Under the pieces are notes generated by a model. It worked only from the letters and a program-made list of their open reading frames with translations, did no database searches and was not told the DNA's origin. A stretch of DNA of 6,917 nt from JBGUXS01 sp045118155. GTDB taxonomy: Bacteria > Pseudomonadota > Alphaproteobacteria > CAAHEQ01 > UBA3637. Where the stretch lies: positions 1-6,917 of the forward strand of contig JBGUXS010000031.1 of NCBI GenBank assembly GCA_045118155.1. Direction: 5' to 3'. Every line of letters starts with the position of its first letter. The stretch's first letter is position 1. Positions 5,538 to 6,917 of this stretch are shown here, in pieces. A program made the translations under genes and the position numbers.

Positions 5538-6686
5538 ATGATGATTACAACGACAAAAGACCTGAAAAAATTATGCCAAGAATGGCAAAAAGAACCCTTT
5601 ATTACGGTAGATACTGAATTTTTACGCGAAAAAACGTACTATGCCAAAGTATGCTTGATTCAAATCGGATCGGAAAAAGGGGCATGGTGTGTGGATCCCT
5701 TGGCAGAAGATATAGATTTAAGCCCTTTATTTGAGGTTTTGACCAATAAAAAGGTTTTAAAAGTTTTTCATGCGTGCTTTCAAGATATGGAAATTTTTTA
5801 CCATCTAATGCACGCTGTGCCAACCCCTATCTTTGATACCCAAATTGCCGCACAGATGTGTGGTTTTATGCACCAGGTCAGTTATGCAGATTTGGTGGAA
5901 TCCTTAACGGGGGAACATGTGGATAAAGGGATGCGTTTTACGGATTGGTCCGAACGTCCCTTGACCCCGAAACAACAAGAGTATGCTTTGGGGGATGTAA
6001 CGCATTTGCGGGGGGTATATAAGATTTTAAAGGAAAAACTGACTAAGATGGGGCGCCTTGCTTGGTTAGAGGATGAATGGGGGCATTTTGAAGATCCCGC
6101 CTTGTATCAAATAGACCCCAAAGACGTTTGGAAAAAGCATCGTCCCCCCACAAAAAAGCCCGCCTTAATTGGGGTGTATGCCCATTTAATGGCTTGGCGT
6201 GAAGCGTTGGCTCAACACTTAAACAAACCCAGAAAGCAGATTTTATCGGATGAGGTGTTAGAAGCTTTGGTTTTGGGACATCCTAAAACGTTGGAAGATT
6301 TAAAATTATTACGGGGGCTAGGGGGCTTGAAAAGCGCTTATCAACAAGAGGTGTTAGAGGTTATTCATCAAGGCCTTCAAGCAGGGGAAAACGGATTTGA
6401 AGTCACAGAAGTTAGCTTGAGCCCCGTTCAAAAAAATTTGGCCCATCTGTTGGGGGTTTTGCTGGGGTGCCAGGCCGAAAAGGTGGGGATTGCCGAAAGT
6501 TTAATTGCGGATAAAGAAGATCTTAAGAAGATGATTTTAAACCCCGAAAGTTATCGGCTTCAAGGGTGGCGTCAGGACGTCTTTGGGAAAAAAGCGTTAG
6601 CGTTTATGTCAGGCCGTTTAAGTTTGTCGTGGAACCCCGAACAACAAGAATGTCAATTTAACTTGAAGGGAAAAGATGCGCCTTAA
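5538..6686 (+). CDS. rnd: Ribonuclease D (DEDDy 3'-5' exoribonuclease with HRDC domain)
   Basis: A 382-residue 3'-5' exoribonuclease that trims 3' ends of tRNA precursors and other small RNAs. In numbering from the ATG at 5529, the four-acid DEDDy site is D28 and E30 in ITVDTEFLRE (motif I), D86 in HACFQDMEIF (motif II), and Y152 and D156 in YALGDVTHL (motif III). IFDTQIAAQMCGF (101-113) and FTDWSERPLTPKQ are further conserved segments. An HRDC domain covers about 213-291 (YAHLMAWREALAQHLNKPRKQILSDEVLEALV), and a second helical region follows to the end, as in full-length RNase D (about 375-390 residues). ATGs at 5529, 5538 and 5541 compete; 5538 or 5541 is favoured because the family usually begins MITTT and the ATG at 5529 overlaps the candidate -10 box. 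It diverges from cca, whose product acts on the same tRNA end. Confidence 0.95.
   Translation: MMITTTKDLKKLCQEWQKEPFITVDTEFLREKTYYAKVCLIQIGSEKGAWCVDPLAEDIDLSPLFEVLTNKKVLKVFHACFQDMEIFYHLMHAVPTPIFDTQIAAQMCGFMHQVSYADLVESLTGEHVDKGMRFTDWSERPLTPKQQEYALGDVTHLRGVYKILKEKLTKMGRLAWLEDEWGHFEDPALYQIDPKDVWKKHRPPTKKPALIGVYAHLMAWREALAQHLNKPRKQILSDEVLEALVLGHPKTLEDLKLLRGLGGLKSAYQQEVLEVIHQGLQAGENGFEVTEVSLSPVQKNLAHLLGVLLGCQAEKVGIAESLIADKEDLKKMILNPESYRLQGWRQDVFGKKALAFMSGRLSLSWNPEQQECQFNLKGKDAP
6666..6670 (+). promoter_or_regulatory. Shine-Dalgarno of the partial gene after rnd
   Basis: AAGGG lies five bases before the ATG at 6676, within the end of the rnd coding region. It supports that overlapping start. Confidence 0.6.
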
Positions 6687-6917
6687 AAGAACAAAAAGAA
6701 CGTCTAAAAATAAAGCCCCGATTTGCTTGGTGCGCCTTGTGGAAGAAACAGCCCCTAACGTGTGGCAGGCCAAAGCCGTGAATACTAAAATCACCGGGGC
6801 AGTACAGGTGGTAACTTCTGGTTCCCAAAAACCCGGGGATAAAGTCAAAGTGCGTTTAACCCCGTGTGGTCATGGGTGGCAAGGCGAGGTTTTAAAAGGT
6901 CGGGCGGCTGGGATGTT
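6676..6917 (+). CDS. Small basic protein, 3' end outside the window, not recognised
   Basis: An open frame starts at the ATG at 6676, inside the last 11 bases of rnd, and runs to the window end with no stop (80 full codons). AAGGG (6666-6670) stands five bases before the ATG, a good Shine-Dalgarno. The visible protein begins with a very basic tail (MRLKRTKRTSKNK), then alternating short strands: LVRLVEETAPNVWQAKAV, ITGAVQVVTSG, GDKVKVRLTP, HGWQGEVLKG. The short-strand, GDKVxV pattern resembles small beta-barrel RNA-binding modules such as the leading domains of some RNases, but I cannot name a family. The overlap and order suggest cotranscription and coupling with rnd. Confidence 0.65.
   Translation, partial: MRLKRTKRTSKNKAPICLVRLVEETAPNVWQAKAVNTKITGAVQVVTSGSQKPGDKVKVRLTPCGHGWQGEVLKGRAAGM

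Noticed and set aside
6618..6848. Minus-strand open frame across the rnd end
   Set aside because: It runs antisense to the rnd 3' end and to the partial downstream gene, which has a good ribosome-binding site and coding-like composition.
1..6917. tRNA or rRNA genes, CRISPR arrays, insertion sequences, phage or defence genes
   Set aside because: I found no repeat-spacer pattern, transposase motifs, terminal inverted repeats or tRNA-like cloverleaf; the content is housekeeping.

Overview
The window looks like a stretch of ordinary chromosome from a Gram-negative bacterium, most likely an alphaproteobacterium. The best evidence for that is family resemblance read by eye: a membrane-anchored SPOR protein whose C-terminal domain has the alphaproteobacterial style, a TrmN6-type tRNA methyltransferase of the kind common in that class, and a 380-residue RNase D with a C-terminal HRDC region. 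Composition is moderate in GC (below half) but with very many G and C runs, because Gly is mostly GGG and Pro mostly CCC. A compact layout with gene overlaps and an unusual single-chain glycyl-tRNA synthetase hint at a divergent or host-associated lineage; this is inference, and no search was possible.

Layout. Positions 1-1457 hold two plus-strand envelope genes that overlap by one base: the end of a SPOR-domain protein (its 5' end lies outside the window) and an M50 site-2-type metalloprotease. They run tail to tail into a minus-strand block whose last gene overlaps the protease by 12 bases. Read from the right, the minus block is: a CCA-adding nucleotidyltransferase without its usual C-terminal tail (5479-4658), an unrecognised 316-residue cysteine-containing protein (4600-3650), single-chain glycyl-tRNA synthetase (3528-2170) and a TrmN6-like tRNA methyltransferase (2192-1446). 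glyS has a good sigma70-like promoter and a perfect Shine-Dalgarno in the only sizeable intergenic gap. From 5538 the plus strand carries RNase D, then a partial small basic protein that starts inside the rnd 3' end and runs off the window.

Function. Four of the seven identifiable or partly identifiable genes act on tRNA: RNase D trims 3' ends, the nucleotidyltransferase adds CCA, glycyl-tRNA synthetase charges tRNA-Gly, and TrmN6 methylates A37 of tRNA1(Val). The CCA and RNase D genes, which work at the same tRNA 3' end, diverge from a 58-base gap whose candidate promoters sit back to back and would make both messages leaderless or nearly so. I see no mobile element, CRISPR array, tRNA or rRNA gene, and no convincing new multi-gene system. 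The most worthwhile open points are the divergent leaderless promoter pair, the unknown protein that follows the shortened CCA enzyme in the same frame after a single amber codon, and the single-chain GlyRS.
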